Below are positions 32,581-41,808 of a DNA stretch of 64,000 nt, piece after piece (the first letter of the stretch is position 1; each line of letters starts with the position of its first letter). The notes beneath the pieces are model-generated. The model worked only from the letters and a program-made list of their open reading frames with translations, did not search any database and was not told where the DNA came from. Position numbers and translations under genes: made by a program. The stretch covers positions 1 to 64,000 of the forward strand of contig NZ_ANLA01000010.1 in assembly GCF_000348685.1 (NCBI RefSeq), read 5' to 3'. The DNA comes from Xanthomarina gelatinilytica. GTDB taxonomy: Bacteria > Bacteroidota > Bacteroidia > Flavobacteriales > Flavobacteriaceae.

Positions 32581-33827
32581 TGAACGAATTGCAATGTTTT
32601 TTTTACGATTATTTTGTTTCGCTTCAGGTTTCTGAAACAGCAGCAAAGTATCTAAACATGCTATGTTTGGTACTTATTTTGGCTGTTGTTATTTACATTA
32701 CAGATTATGTTGCACGCAGGATATTGGTAAATGCGTTCACTAAATTCTCAGCTAAATCCAAAACCAATTTCGACGACTTATTGGTGAACCATAAAGCACC
32801 AAGGAACATTGCTCATATAGTTCCCTTAATTATTACCATTAAGATTTTTCCTGTTGTATTTTACGATTTTCCACATTTTGAAAGCTACATAGTAACCATT
32901 TTAAAGGTTTATGGAGTATTCTTAACCATTTGGATCATTAAAAGTCTTTTAAAAACCTTTGAATCCTATTTTAAAACCTTACCACGATTAAAGGATAAAC
33001 CCATAGACAGTTACATACAGGTAGCCATGTTGTTTGTATGGATTATAGGTATTGCTTCCTGTCTTGCCATTTTAATAGATCTGTCCTTTATCAAGTTTTT
33101 TACAACTCTTGGTGCTGCATCTGCTGTTTTATTGTTAATCTTTAAAGACACCATTCTGGGTTTTGTAGCCAGTATTCAGCTATCCATAAACGATTCGGTT
33201 AGAATTGGGGATTGGATTACCATGGAAAAGTTTGGTGCAGATGGAGATGTTATTGAAATTAACCTGTCTACCATTCAGGTTCAAAATTTCGATATGACCA
33301 TTACACACATTCCTACCTATGCTATTTTAACAGATTCCTTTAAAAACTGGAGAGGCATGCAATCTTCTGGAGGAAGACGTATTAAACGTGCGTTGGTTTT
33401 AAAAGCGAAAAGTGTACACTATTTAAAGGATGAACAAATAGAAGCGCTTAAAAAAATAGAGTTGATTTCTGATTATTTAACCCAGAGACAAAAAGACATT
33501 ACAAGTTATAATGACACTCACAATGTAGATAAATCCACCTTGATAAACGGGAGAAACATGACCAATTTAGGAGTGTTTAGAAAGTATTTGTTAAGTTACA
33601 TTCAAAATCATTCAGCCATTAACAAAGACATGTCCATCATGGTTAGGCAATTGGAGCCTACACCTCATGGGTTGCCTTTGGAAATTTATGCTTTTAGTAG
33701 CGATAAACGTTGGGAAAACTACGAGTACATCATGTCTGATATTTTTGATCATGCCATTTCTGCTGTGCCGTATTTTGAATTGGAGCTATTTGAATACCCA
33801 ACCGATTTCCCAAAGTTCACTACGTAG
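32580..33827 (+). CDS. MscS-family mechanosensitive channel (YbdG-like)
   Basis: 415 residues with four to five N-terminal membrane segments (to about 185), a pore-lining TM3-type helix with Gly/Ala (FTTLGAASAVLLLIFKDTILGFVASIQ), then the soluble MscS beta domain (SINDSVRIGDWITMEKFGADGDVIEINL...). A ~50-residue insert in the C-terminal part recalls E. coli YbdG/YnaI-like larger members. It opens on membrane tension to release solutes. Coupled to DUF3817 upstream. Its 3' end overlaps the convergent thioesterase gene by 8 bases. Confidence 0.92.
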   Translation: MNELQCFFYDYFVSLQVSETAAKYLNMLCLVLILAVVIYITDYVARRILVNAFTKFSAKSKTNFDDLLVNHKAPRNIAHIVPLIITIKIFPVVFYDFPHFESYIVTILKVYGVFLTIWIIKSLLKTFESYFKTLPRLKDKPIDSYIQVAMLFVWIIGIASCLAILIDLSFIKFFTTLGAASAVLLLIFKDTILGFVASIQLSINDSVRIGDWITMEKFGADGDVIEINLSTIQVQNFDMTITHIPTYAILTDSFKNWRGMQSSGGRRIKRALVLKAKSVHYLKDEQIEALKKIELISDYLTQRQKDITSYNDTHNVDKSTLINGRNMTNLGVFRKYLLSYIQNHSAINKDMSIMVRQLEPTPHGLPLEIYAFSSDKRWENYEYIMSDIFDHAISAVPYFELELFEYPTDFPKFTT

Positions 33828-34215
33828 TTTTTTTCAACCTGTCTTTAACATATTCCAACCTCTTTTTTCCATGAGGTGTTGGTTTGCCTTCTTCATCTAG
33901 ATTTACCATCACAATATTATCTACTGTTAAAATGGTTTCTCGGGTCATTTTGTTTCGTGCCTCACAATTTAATGTAATGGATGTTTTTCCAAATTTCACA
34001 ACGCTCATTCCCAATTCAACAATATCCCCTTGTTTTGCAGAGCTATTGAAGTTAATTTCAGAAATATACTTTGTCACAATTTTAGAATTTTCCAATTGAA
34101 TGTTTGTGTATAAAGCAGCTTCTTCGTCTATCCAAGCCAACAAACGGCCACCAAACAAAGTGCCGTTTGGGTTTAAATCTTCGGGTTTTACCCATTTTCT
34201 TGTATGGAATCTCAT
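33820..34215 (-). CDS. Acyl-CoA thioesterase, YciA-like hotdog fold
   Basis: 131 residues of the hotdog-fold thioesterase family (YciA/acyl-CoA hydrolase). The family signature NPNGTLFGGRLLAWIDEEAAL places the catalytic Asp in the central helix, and KTSITLNCEARN follows in the strand region. It hydrolyses acyl-CoA esters to free acid and CoA in the cytoplasm, probably as a hexamer. Its stop overlaps the convergent mscS gene by 8 bases; it has no operon partners. Confidence 0.92.
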   Translation of the reverse strand: MRFHTRKWVKPEDLNPNGTLFGGRLLAWIDEEAALYTNIQLENSKIVTKYISEINFNSSAKQGDIVELGMSVVKFGKTSITLNCEARNKMTRETILTVDNIVMVNLDEEGKPTPHGKKRLEYVKDRLKKTT

Positions 34216-34398
34216 ATTAAATCTGTTTTTTAGGGTCTTTCAAAGATACCTAATAATAGCATGATAACTGCAAAAAGGACATTATTTACTTCTATGTGCA
34301 TATGCTTTTTCTCTATTTGTTAATAACCCTGTTAATATTGAAAATGGGTTCCATGAAATTTCCATGTCAATATTTATAAATTTAAGAAAACTTATAAA

Positions 34399-34800
34399 AT
34401 GAACAGATCTACAGACCTATTAGAGTGTCGTCCTCAAATCTCTTCAGCTTTGTTTTCAGATTCCATGAGCGATGACGAGCGTTTTCAAAACGCTACTTTA
34501 AGACCCATAATAAAACTTCAAGGAGATTTATTTGTTGAAGTTTTTAAAAATTATGTCAACAAGCATAAAAATGTATTTTTTGGTTTATCGGTTGAAAAAC
34601 AAATAGATTACATAGAAAATGCCATCCAAAAAGACATGAAATTCCGAAACTCCTTAAAAGGGATGGTTATTGGGCAGTTTACGGTCGAGGAATATCGGTT
34701 TTACATTACCAATTCTTCAGCTTTAAACAAACGTATGATGCATTTGGTTAAAGAAAAATTAATTAGCAATATTCAAGTTTTTCATCCTATCTTTGTGTAA
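34399..34800 (+). CDS. Small conserved flavobacterial protein, uncharacterised
   Basis: 133 residues, soluble, mostly helical in appearance, with no signal peptide. The patterns LLECRPQIS, ERFQNATLRPIIKLQGDLFVEVFKNYV and KNVFFGLSVEKQIDYIENAIQKD look conserved-type, and similar proteins in flavobacteria are often labelled glyoxalase in public annotation, a name I cannot justify from this sequence (no metal-ligand pattern). Followed after 3 bases by the GreA-like gene, so the two form a unit. Confidence 0.75.
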   Translation: MNRSTDLLECRPQISSALFSDSMSDDERFQNATLRPIIKLQGDLFVEVFKNYVNKHKNVFFGLSVEKQIDYIENAIQKDMKFRNSLKGMVIGQFTVEEYRFYITNSSALNKRMMHLVKEKLISNIQVFHPIFV

Positions 34801-34803
34801 GAT

Positions 34804-35250
34804 ATGAAGGTAAAAGAACAATTATTACAAGCGTGTTACAGCTATGTAAACAAGCGTATTGCTAGTTATAAAGACGAAATAGAAACCATAAAGGAATCTA
34901 TTGAGAGCAATGATAAAGCAAATGATGAAGGTGACGATTCTGGCAACGGAAAACTGTTTAATGACTTAGAGTTGAATTTGCAGTATTTAAACGATGCCAA
35001 AAAAATGCTGGACACCTTACATGTAATCAACCCAAAAACAATGAATACCAATGTGGTTTTAGGAAGTTTGGTAAAAACCACCTCCAATCATTTTTTTATT
35101 GCCATAAGTATGGGCAAAATTGAACTTGATGATTCAGACTATTTTAGTATTTCTCTAGGTTCTCCCATTGGGCAACTGCTTAAAAACAAAGTTGTGGGAG
35201 ATGTTATTGTTTTTAACAACAATACGTTTACCATTACAGATATTAAATAA
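34804..35250 (+). CDS. GreA/GreB-like protein
   Basis: 148 residues in two halves: a helical, coiled-coil-like N-terminal part (residues 1-75) including the acidic tip SNDKANDEGDDSGNG, and a C-terminal FKBP-like GreA domain (about 85-148) with the family's SLGSPIGQLLKNKVVGDVIVF. The architecture is that of transcript cleavage factors, which insert the acidic coiled-coil tip into the RNA polymerase secondary channel. The tip here is rich in Asp/Glu but differs from canonical GreA, so it may be a Gfh-like or Rnk-like modulator instead. Overlaps the convergent DUF2461 gene by 8 bases. Confidence 0.8.
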   Translation: MKVKEQLLQACYSYVNKRIASYKDEIETIKESIESNDKANDEGDDSGNGKLFNDLELNLQYLNDAKKMLDTLHVINPKTMNTNVVLGSLVKTTSNHFFIAISMGKIELDDSDYFSISLGSPIGQLLKNKVVGDVIVFNNNTFTITDIK

Positions 35251-35920
35251 GCAATTCGCCATTTAAGTTGGTTGTAAGCACGTCACTCATATAATCAAAA
35301 TAAGGTCTTACCGCTTTAAAGGATGTATTGACCTCTTCAAGGAACGTTGAAGAAAGCACTTCTTGGTCTGTGAACTTTTTAGTGAAAATATATTGTTTTT
35401 TACGAATCAAATCTATTGCAGGATGGTCTTTATCAAAATTCCTTGGAGCTGTTTTCAATTCATCTCCCACAAGATCTCCCCAAACATTTTTAAACGATTT
35501 ATTTGAAATTATCTGTCTTATTTCCGTATCGTCCATCTCAAATTCCTTCCTAATCCTAAGCAAGTCCGCTTTATTGGGTTCCCAAAAACCAGTAGCAATA
35601 AACGATTGATTGTTGGGAGCCAAATGCAAATAGTAACCACCTCTCAATTCTGGTTTTCTTCTGTGGAACGACCCTCCAAAATGGGTTTTGTAAGGTTGTT
35701 TGTTTTTAGAAAAGCGCACATCTCTATAAATTCTAAATAATTTAAGTTTATCTATGTCGTCGTGGGTTCTCAAGGCATCCAACACCAAGTTATAAAAGGC
35801 TTTGGTTTGCTTTTCAACTTGTTTGAATTCCTGTTTATGTGCATGAAACCAATCGCGATTGTTATTTTTCTCGAGTTTGTTTAAAAAACTGAACAAGTCT
35901 TCAAAAATAATGGGCTTCAT
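35243..35920 (-). CDS. DUF2461 family protein
   Basis: 225 residues, a single DUF2461 domain. The family's start FLNKLEKNNNRDWFHAHKQEF, the middle RIYRDVRFSKNKQPYKTHFGGSFHRR and GGYYLHLAPNNQSFIATGFWEP are readable. Function is unknown; the fold is a soluble alpha/beta domain without recognised catalytic residues. Monocistronic on the minus strand, upstream of a terminator-bearing gap. Confidence 0.88.
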   Translation of the reverse strand: MKPIIFEDLFSFLNKLEKNNNRDWFHAHKQEFKQVEKQTKAFYNLVLDALRTHDDIDKLKLFRIYRDVRFSKNKQPYKTHFGGSFHRRKPELRGGYYLHLAPNNQSFIATGFWEPNKADLLRIRKEFEMDDTEIRQIISNKSFKNVWGDLVGDELKTAPRNFDKDHPAIDLIRKKQYIFTKKFTDQEVLSSTFLEEVNTSFKAVRPYFDYMSDVLTTNLNGELLI

Positions 35921-35948
35921 GCTTTAATGTATTTTAAGTTAAAGGTAC

Positions 35949-35980
35949 AAAAAAGTCCTGCTATATTGCAGGACTTTTCT
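35949..35980 (-). terminator. Rho-independent terminator
   Basis: AAAAGTCCTGC (35951-35961) pairs with GCAGGACTTTT (35968-35978); on the minus strand it is followed by a T run. It terminates the gene at 35999-36547, and on the plus strand also has T-rich sequence after it. Confidence 0.8.
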
Positions 35981-35998
35981 TTAGTGTTTTAAAAAGTA

Positions 35999-36547
35999 TT
36001 ATCTGGTCATTTTAAATACTTTCTTAACAATGGCATTGCTATCAGCATCGTAATACTCAACTATAAAATTGTTGTTGGCATCAAAATACCCAATACCATT
36101 ATAGTCTTTAGAGCTGAACACATAGTTGTTGGCTCTGCTGGTACTCATTCCATGACCATATTTCATTCCAGCATCTGCTCCTACTTCCGATACGATAAAT
36201 CCGTTATCATTTCTTTTAAAGATATAGTTATCGTCGTTATAGGTGTAATAAACAGACTTGGTTTTGGAATCGTAAAAGGGATCCATGTCGTTGTCCACCT
36301 CAATGGTTTGTGTCACTTTTGAAGGGGAATCCACAACATCTTGATTTACTTTGTGTTTATCACTTTCAGCCAATTTAATTTGTTGTTCTTCCCGTGTTGT
36401 TACTTTTACTTTTTTCTCTACCACTTCCCTTCCATCATCTACTGTAACGGTTTTGGTTGTGGTTTCTTCAGATACATTTGTAGGCTTTTCCTGTGCAAAA
36501 AACACGGTAGGCACTAGAAATGTAGCTATATATATTAAATGTTTCAT
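35999..36547 (-). CDS. Secreted protein of unknown function
   Basis: 182 residues with a signal peptide (cleavage after VFFAQE). A Thr/Val/Lys-rich charged region (25-85) is followed by a Tyr/Asp/Asn-rich C-terminal part (YYTYNDDNYIFKRNDNGF, YGHGMSTSRANNYVFSS), probably beta-structured. No sorting domain or lipobox, so it is likely periplasmic. I do not recognise the family. It precedes its own terminator at 35949-35980 and is preceded by the small acidic lipoprotein gene, 45 bases away on the same strand. Confidence 0.75.
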   Translation of the reverse strand: MKHLIYIATFLVPTVFFAQEKPTNVSEETTTKTVTVDDGREVVEKKVKVTTREEQQIKLAESDKHKVNQDVVDSPSKVTQTIEVDNDMDPFYDSKTKSVYYTYNDDNYIFKRNDNGFIVSEVGADAGMKYGHGMSTSRANNYVFSSKDYNGIGYFDANNNFIVEYYDADSNAIVKKVFKMTR

Positions 36548-36592
36548 TTTCTTATGGTTTTAAAGGTTACTAAATCTTTACTGGACTTGGGT

Positions 36593-36796
36593 TTAGTTGC
36601 CATCTACTGCATCTTCAACTTCGTCTGCAGCGTCTTCTATGCCGTCGCCAACCTCATCTGCAGCTTCTTCAACATCATCTCCTACTTCGTCCATTGTTTC
36701 TTCAATTTGTTCGTCTACTTTTTTTTTGTCTCTACAACTGGTAAACACGGTTGCAAATGAAAATAAAAGGGCAAATATCAATAAGATTCTTTTCAT
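36593..36796 (-). CDS. Small acidic lipoprotein with helical repeats
   Basis: 67 residues from ATG 36796; an in-frame extension to 36838 would precede the signal peptide and is rejected. The lipobox is TVFTSC. The mature part is a string of acidic heptad-like units (E-E-T-M-D-E-V-G-D-D-V-E-E-A-A-D-E-V...), a strongly charged amphipathic helix that could sit on the membrane or form a coiled coil. This kind of small lipoprotein is common in Bacteroidota; its function is unknown. Confidence 0.8.
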   Translation of the reverse strand: MKRILLIFALLFSFATVFTSCRDKKKVDEQIEETMDEVGDDVEEAADEVGDGIEDAADEVEDAVDGN

Positions 36797-36936
36797 GATT
36801 ATAAATTTTATGGTTATACTTAAAAAATTGATTATCAAATTTCTATATACAAATATGATATAAAATATGCATTTGGATTAGCTTTAAAGAAAAACATCTT
36901 AACTCAAATAACACATTTTAAGTTTTTTGAAGTGGT

Positions 36937-37443
36937 TTAAGAGGCTTCCATAACATTTTCCTTAAGGGTATCTGTGGATTCCTTACTCCAAGCATCCAAC
37001 ATCCAACTGGATTTTTCAAGTTCGCGAATGTAAGCTCCAATCAAATCTATGGTACCTTCATCGGTTACTGCATCTGCTTTTTCTATAACCAAATTCATTT
37101 GTTTTAAAAGTATTTTATGATCGTTTATAATATCCAAAACCATTTCTTTATCAGTTTGTAGAGCTGAGGCTTCTTTAATGGAGGAAACTTTAAGATAATC
37201 GCTATACTTGCTCATAGGATGGTATCTTAAGGTAAGAATGCGTTCTGCAATTTCATCAATCTTCACTCTTGCATCTGTATAAAGTTCTTCAAACTTATTG
37301 TGTAAATCGAAGAAATTTTTACCCAAAATATTCCAATGATTACTTCTTAATTTTTGATAGTATAAATGGTAATCTGCCAGTAGGTTGTTTAGTTCCATTA
37401 CTACTGGTAATAATTTTTCGTCTTGCATGTTTAAATAGCTCAT
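36937..37443 (-). CDS. dps: Dps family ferritin-like DNA-protection protein
   Basis: 168 residues of the Dps four-helix bundle. The inter-subunit ferroxidase ligands are visible in HLYYQKLRSNHWNILGK (His), FFDLHNKFEELYTDARVKIDE (His/Glu/Asp). It oxidises Fe(II) with H2O2 and stores iron in a dodecamer; the basic N-terminal tail for DNA binding seen in E. coli Dps is short here. Downstream of truA, with 160 bases between, in which the near-perfect palindrome ATTTAAGTT...AACTTAAAT (37521-37544) may be a regulator site. Confidence 0.93.
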   Translation of the reverse strand: MSYLNMQDEKLLPVVMELNNLLADYHLYYQKLRSNHWNILGKNFFDLHNKFEELYTDARVKIDEIAERILTLRYHPMSKYSDYLKVSSIKEASALQTDKEMVLDIINDHKILLKQMNLVIEKADAVTDEGTIDLIGAYIRELEKSSWMLDAWSKESTDTLKENVMEAS

Positions 37444-37520
37444 GTGTTATATTTTTTTGGTTCACTATATAAACTATGGCTTAGAAGCACATTACCAAGT
37501 TGTTTAACAAGGTTTAACGG

Positions 37521-37544
37521 ATTTAAGTTTTAATTAACTTAAAT
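37521..37544. repeat. Inverted repeat upstream of dps
   Basis: ATTTAAGTT (37521-37529) and AACTTAAAT (37536-37544) are perfect 9-base arms around TTAATT, about 80 bases before the dps ATG. A possible binding site for a stress or iron regulator; AT-rich chance cannot be excluded. Confidence 0.35.
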
Positions 37545-37603
37545 TATGTTAAAGAAATTTTGAAGTGTTAAAATTATTAGGGATTCCAGAGGTGCGATGT
37601 AGC

Positions 37604-38386
37604 TTATTGAAATTCGATGTCGTTTAAAATCAAACCGGAAGCTGGAGCAATATAATCCATAACTTCGGTGCTTTCTGGTTTTAAAGTTGCTTTTATATAT
37701 TCTAAAGAAATATCGCCTCTACCAAGTTTTATTAAAGCTCCCATCATGAGCCTAATTTGATTTCTCATAAAACCTTGTCCCCTAACACGCAACATGTAAG
37801 ATGTTTCCGGAAAGAAATTGGCAGTAAACAAGGTATTTTCAACAATTTCGCAAGTAAGGATCTCTCTATCGTATATACCATTATTGGTTGCTTTATAACA
37901 ATAGGTTTTGTAATTATGACAACCCTCGAACAATTTGGCACCTTGTTTCATAAGTTCAACATCCAACTCTTCCAGAATGGTTGTCATGATTGGGGCACAA
38001 AATGGATGGTATTTTCCTCCATGGGCAAACACATATAGATATTCTTTAATTTTGGCATGATTGATAATATTAAAATTTTCATCTACTTCCCGAACCGAAA
38101 GAGCCCGAATATCTTGTGGTAAATTATGGTTAAACAAAGCCAAAAAACCTTTCAAATCTTCTAAGGGTTCATAAACAAACAGCTCAAAAGCAGCTTCCTG
38201 CGCCGAAACCATGGCGTCTGTTCTTCCAGATCCCAAAGTTTTAAAACGTTTACCCTCAAAAATAAAATTTAAGGTCCTGTCTATCATTAAATGAACCGTT
38301 TTAATTTTTGGCTGTTTTTGCCAACCATGAAAACGGTACCCTAAATATTGAACTTTTATTAAGTAATAATATTTTTTATTGAACAC
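37604..38386 (-). CDS. truA: tRNA pseudouridine synthase A
   Basis: 260 residues. The catalytic Asp lies in GSGRTDAMVSA (family GRTDxGVHA; the VHA is changed to VSA here). FHGWQKQP near the start, RVRGQGFMRNQIRLMMGAL near 195 and the C-terminal ASGLILNDI are typical of TruA. It isomerises uridines 38-40 of the tRNA anticodon stem in the cytoplasm. Divergent from the membrane protein gene at 38485. The altered VSA motif is seen in part of the Bacteroidota family and does not remove the Asp. Confidence 0.93.
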   Translation of the reverse strand: MFNKKYYYLIKVQYLGYRFHGWQKQPKIKTVHLMIDRTLNFIFEGKRFKTLGSGRTDAMVSAQEAAFELFVYEPLEDLKGFLALFNHNLPQDIRALSVREVDENFNIINHAKIKEYLYVFAHGGKYHPFCAPIMTTILEELDVELMKQGAKLFEGCHNYKTYCYKATNNGIYDREILTCEIVENTLFTANFFPETSYMLRVRGQGFMRNQIRLMMGALIKLGRGDISLEYIKATLKPESTEVMDYIAPASGLILNDIEFQ

Positions 38387-38484
38387 GGCTTTGCTTGATT
38401 TGATTGTCGAAAATAATCCATTTTAAACAACTGCCAAATTTTTTATACCTTGTAATTCTATTAACCACTAATTCAAACCAATTT

Positions 38485-38922
38485 ATGACAGACATTTCAA
38501 CAAACAAACCACCATTATGGTTTTGGATAGTAAGTATTGTTGCTTTAATCTGGAACCTTATGGGTGTTATGGCTTACCTAGGACAAGCCTACATGACAGA
38601 TGCTGACCTGGCAGCCTTACCAGAAACCGAACAAGCGCTATATGCCAATGTGCCTGCATGGGTTACTGCTGCTTTTGCCATTGCTGTATTTGGAGGTGCA
38701 TTGGCATCCATCACCTTGCTACTGAGAAAAAAAATAGCTAAAACCCTTTTTATTATTTCTTTAATTGGAATCGTGGTACAAATGAGCTATAACTTATTTA
38801 TGAGCGACGTTATGGAAGTATATGGTCCTGGAGGTATGATCATGCCAATAATGGTACTTATTATTGGAGTGTACCTAATTATGTTTTCCAACAAAAGTAT
38901 TACCAGAAACTGGATTTCCTAA
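38485..38922 (+). CDS. Four-helix membrane protein, uncharacterised
   Basis: 145 residues from ATG 38485; the frame runs upstream to TTG 38404 but that region overlaps the truA promoter region and adds a hydrophobic stretch without RBS. Four hydrophobic segments (about 10-33, 60-83, 90-110 and 120-138) with a long loop at 35-60 (MTDADLAALPETEQALYA) and a basic tail are visible. I recognise no function; similar small proteins are labelled as sugar transporter-like in some genomes. A hairpin at 38941-38970 ends it and the his operon. Confidence 0.75.
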   Translation: MTDISTNKPPLWFWIVSIVALIWNLMGVMAYLGQAYMTDADLAALPETEQALYANVPAWVTAAFAIAVFGGALASITLLLRKKIAKTLFIISLIGIVVQMSYNLFMSDVMEVYGPGGMIMPIMVLIIGVYLIMFSNKSITRNWIS

Positions 38923-38940
38923 TGCAACATGAAATTTTCA

Positions 38941-38970
38941 CAAAGGCATTGGATCATTCTAATGCCTTTG
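38941..38970. terminator. Weak hairpin at the end of the his operon
   Basis: CAAAGGCATT (38941-38950) pairs with AATGCCTTTG (38961-38970), overlapping the last codons of hisIE. Flanks are only moderately T-rich on the plus strand (TTTCAATTTG), so termination of either neighbour is plausible but not strong. Confidence 0.5.
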
Positions 38971-39555
38971 TTTCAATTTGTTTATCACATCTTGTAATTG
39001 AAATCCCTTGGCCTGCAATAAAATTAGATAATGAAACAGTAAATCGGCACTTTCGTTTAAAAACAAATTATCATTGATATCTTTAGCTTCTATCACGACT
39101 TCTATTGCCTCCTCTCCTACTTTTTGGGCTATTTTATTGATACCTTTATCAAATAAGGAAGCTACATAAGAATCCTCAGGCTTCCCATTTTCTTTTCTGT
39201 GTTTGATTATATCTTCAAGTTGAGAAATAAACCCGAAGGACTCTGTGTTTTTTTCTTGCCAACAGGTATCTGTTCCCTTATGACAGGTAGGTCCAGAGGG
39301 GTTCACCTTTACAAGTAAAGCATCATTGTCACAATCCAACAGCATGCTCACTAAGTTCAAATAATTCCCACTTTCTTCCCCTTTGGTCCATAAACGCTGT
39401 TTGCTCCTGCTATAAAAGGTCACTTTTCCCAACTTATTGGTTTTGTTTATAGCCTCTTGATTCATAAATCCCAACATCAACACCTTGTTGGTGGAAGCAT
39501 CTTGAACAATGGCTGGCACCAAGCCATCTTTATATTTATCAAAATCAATTTTCAT
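38959..39555 (-). CDS. hisIE: Phosphoribosyl-AMP cyclohydrolase / phosphoribosyl-ATP pyrophosphatase
   Basis: 198 residues from ATG 39555; the longer frame to 39618 overlaps hisF and is not used. The HisI domain (1-115) holds the Zn/Mg site, with the metal-binding stretch DCDNDALLVKV and later the Cys motif PTCHKGTDTCW. The HisE domain (about 115-198) has the HAD-like EVG EEAIEV (GEEAIEVVIEAK) signature. It catalyses the second and third steps of histidine synthesis. Last gene of the his operon. Confidence 0.95.
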   Translation of the reverse strand: MKIDFDKYKDGLVPAIVQDASTNKVLMLGFMNQEAINKTNKLGKVTFYSRSKQRLWTKGEESGNYLNLVSMLLDCDNDALLVKVNPSGPTCHKGTDTCWQEKNTESFGFISQLEDIIKHRKENGKPEDSYVASLFDKGINKIAQKVGEEAIEVVIEAKDINDNLFLNESADLLFHYLILLQAKGFQLQDVINKLKQRH

Positions 39556-39617
39556 GTCTATATTCTGTAAAGCTGAAATATGTTGTCTCCCAATAAGACT
39601 GAATATCTTAAAGGGCA

Positions 39618-40373
39618 CTAAAGTCTTACTTCAATATTGTTTTTTTTCAATTCTTTTTTTAAATCTAAAATATCTATTTCACCAAAATGAAATACACTGG
39701 CAGCCAAAGCTGCATCTGCTTTTCCTTTTTGAAAGGCATCAATAAAATGTTGAGGGTTTCCTGCTCCACCAGATGCTATGATGGGAATATTCAATTCTTC
39801 GGAAAGTTTTTTTAAAGCGTTATTGGCAAAGCCTTTTTTGGTTCCATCGTTGTTCATGGAGGTGAACAAGATTTCACCTGCACCTCTATTTTCTGCTTCT
39901 TTTGCCCAATGGAACAAATTCCATTTGGTAGGAATACGTCCTCCAGCAAGATGAACCATCCATTGTCCATCAATTAGTTTTGCATCTATTGCAACTACAA
40001 TACATTGACTGCCAAATTTAGCAGCTAATTCGTTGATTAAATCTGGACGCTTTATTACCGAGGAGTTCAATGATACTTTATCGGCTCCACATTTTAATAG
40101 CTTAGCCACATCATCAATGGAAGTAATGCCTCCACCAACAGTAAAAGGAATATTAATTTGTTCGGCTACTTGTAATACCAGTTCAAAAATGGTTTTTCTG
40201 CCTTCCACTGTTGCAGAAATATCAAGAAAAACAAGTTCATCGGCACCATTTTCTGCATACAATTTCGCTAAGGCCACTGGGTCTCCAGCATCTTTTAAAT
40301 CAATAAAATTGACACCTTTAACTGTTCGTCCATTTTTAATATCCAAACACGGAATAATTCTTTTTGTAAGCAT
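39618..40373 (-). CDS. hisF: Imidazole glycerol phosphate synthase, cyclase subunit
   Basis: 251 residues, a TIM barrel. It starts [20 protein letters not shown] and the catalytic Asp residues D11 (in CLDIKNG) and D130 (in IVVAIDAK) are present. FTVGGGITS and ASGGAGNP supply the phosphate-binding loops. It converts PRFAR to IGP plus AICAR using ammonia from HisH. It starts 1 base before hisA ends... the two are separated by only a base, so they are probably translated together. Confidence 0.95.
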   Translation of the reverse strand: MLTKRIIPCLDIKNGRTVKGVNFIDLKDAGDPVALAKLYAENGADELVFLDISATVEGRKTIFELVLQVAEQINIPFTVGGGITSIDDVAKLLKCGADKVSLNSSVIKRPDLINELAAKFGSQCIVVAIDAKLIDGQWMVHLAGGRIPTKWNLFHWAKEAENRGAGEILFTSMNNDGTKKGFANNALKKLSEELNIPIIASGGAGNPQHFIDAFQKGKADAALAASVFHFGEIDILDLKKELKKNNIEVRL

Positions 40374-40374
40374 T

Positions 40375-41106
40375 TTAAACGTGGGTTTCTAAATCTTTAA
40401 GTCTGATTTTTCCTTCGTAGAGGGCTTTCCCGATGATAACTGCCTCACAGCCAATATCTTCCAGCAAATTAATGTCTTCTATACAGGAAACTCCTCCAGA
40501 AGCTATTAGTTTTATGGCTTGACCGTTACTATTGGAACAGGAATTAATAATGTTTTTATATAAATCTATAGAAGGCCCTTCCAACATGCCATCTTTGGAT
40601 ATATCTGTACAAATAACATATTGGATGCTTTTTTTCTGATAGTTTTTAATAAAAGGAATTACTTCCAAAGTGCTTTCTTCTTGCCAACCACTGATGGCTA
40701 TTTTTTCATTTTTACAATCTGCCCCAAGAATAATTTTTGTGCCTCCATATTTTTCCAGCCAACCCTCGAAAGTTTTGGAATCGTTAACTGCGATACTTCC
40801 TCCTGTAATCTGTTTTGCTCCAGAATTAAAGGCTATATGTAAATCTTCATTGGCTCTAATACCTCCTCCAAAATCTATTTTTAAGTTGGTTTTGGATGCA
40901 ATTTGCTCCAAAACCTTATAATTGACGATATGTTGAGCTTTAGCTCCATCCAAATCCACTAAGTGCAAGTATTCTATGCCTGCAGCTTCAAACTGTTTGG
41001 CCACTTCCAAAGGGTTTTCGTTATATATTTTTTTGGTGTCGTAATCCCCTTTTGTGAGTCTTACGCACTTTCCATCTATAATATCAATTGCTGGTATGAT
41101 TCTCAT
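40375..41106 (-). CDS. hisA: ProFAR isomerase
   Basis: 243 residues from ATG 41106 (the TTG at 41118 adds four residues not found in the family). A TIM barrel starting [17 protein letters not shown], with catalytic Asp8 (in PAIDI) and a second Asp in the [14 protein letters not shown] loop, plus the DFGGGIR and IASGGV phosphate loops. It converts ProFAR to PRFAR. Directly after hisH (1-base gap) and before hisF. Confidence 0.95.
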   Translation of the reverse strand: MRIIPAIDIIDGKCVRLTKGDYDTKKIYNENPLEVAKQFEAAGIEYLHLVDLDGAKAQHIVNYKVLEQIASKTNLKIDFGGGIRANEDLHIAFNSGAKQITGGSIAVNDSKTFEGWLEKYGGTKIILGADCKNEKIAISGWQEESTLEVIPFIKNYQKKSIQYVICTDISKDGMLEGPSIDLYKNIINSCSNSNGQAIKLIASGGVSCIEDINLLEDIGCEAVIIGKALYEGKIRLKDLETHV

Positions 41107-41107
41107 A

Positions 41108-41704
41108 TTATAATTCAATAAAATTCTTTAATATTTTTTCTCCTGCGAGACTGCTTTTTTCTGGGTGGAATTGGACACCATAAAAATTGTTTTTTTGCAA
41201 TGCTGAAGCATAAACCAAACTGTATTGCGTTAAAGCAATGGCATCTTTGCAATTTTCAGCATAATAACTATGTACAAGATACATATATTCATTTTCAGAA
41301 ATACCATTAAAAAGCTTAGATTTTAAATTAGTTATGGTATTCCAGCCCATTTGTGGCACTTTTACTTGATTTGAAAAGCGTTTTATTGAAACATCAAAAA
41401 CGCCCAACCCTTTGGTATTGCCTTCTTCGGTGTGGTTACATAATAATTGCATGCCCAAACAAATGCCTAAAACAGGTTGCTTAAGCTGAGGCAGCAACAG
41501 ATCCAAACCTTTTTTCTTAAGCATATTCATGGCACTACTGGCTTCTCCAACACCTGGAAATATAATTTTGTCTGCTGTTAAAATTTCGGTTGGTTTATTG
41601 GAAAGCAATGCCTCTACACCTAACCGTTTTAACGCAAATTGTATGCTTTTAATGTTTCCTGCGCCATAATCAATTATTACGAGTTTTAAAGTTTTTTTGT
41701 TCAT
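41108..41704 (-). CDS. hisH: Imidazole glycerol phosphate synthase, glutaminase subunit
   Basis: 198 residues, class I glutamine amidotransferase. The nucleophile Cys is in GICLGMQLL (near 83), with the His/Glu partners in [10 protein letters not shown] near 180. It releases ammonia for HisF. Separated from hisB by 104 bases that carry no obvious gene; otherwise the operon is tight. The protein matches family length. Confidence 0.95.
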   Translation of the reverse strand: MNKKTLKLVIIDYGAGNIKSIQFALKRLGVEALLSNKPTEILTADKIIFPGVGEASSAMNMLKKKGLDLLLPQLKQPVLGICLGMQLLCNHTEEGNTKGLGVFDVSIKRFSNQVKVPQMGWNTITNLKSKLFNGISENEYMYLVHSYYAENCKDAIALTQYSLVYASALQKNNFYGVQFHPEKSSLAGEKILKNFIEL

Positions 41705-41808
41705 TTACTTTTTCTTTTGCTTGAAATTTGTTGTTACAAATTCCAAAAATTCTAAAGACATCTTCCAAAAATCAGCCTTTTGGAATTTACCATATTTTTT
41801 ATAGGATA

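Noticed and set aside
36597-36863. Plus-strand frame of Ser/Ala/Thr-rich repeats
   Set aside because: It is the antisense image of the acidic helical repeats in the lipoprotein gene on the minus strand.
37521-37544. Palindrome before dps as a Fur or OxyR box
   Set aside because: The sequence is AT-only at its centre and does not match either consensus, so it is kept only as an unexplained inverted repeat.
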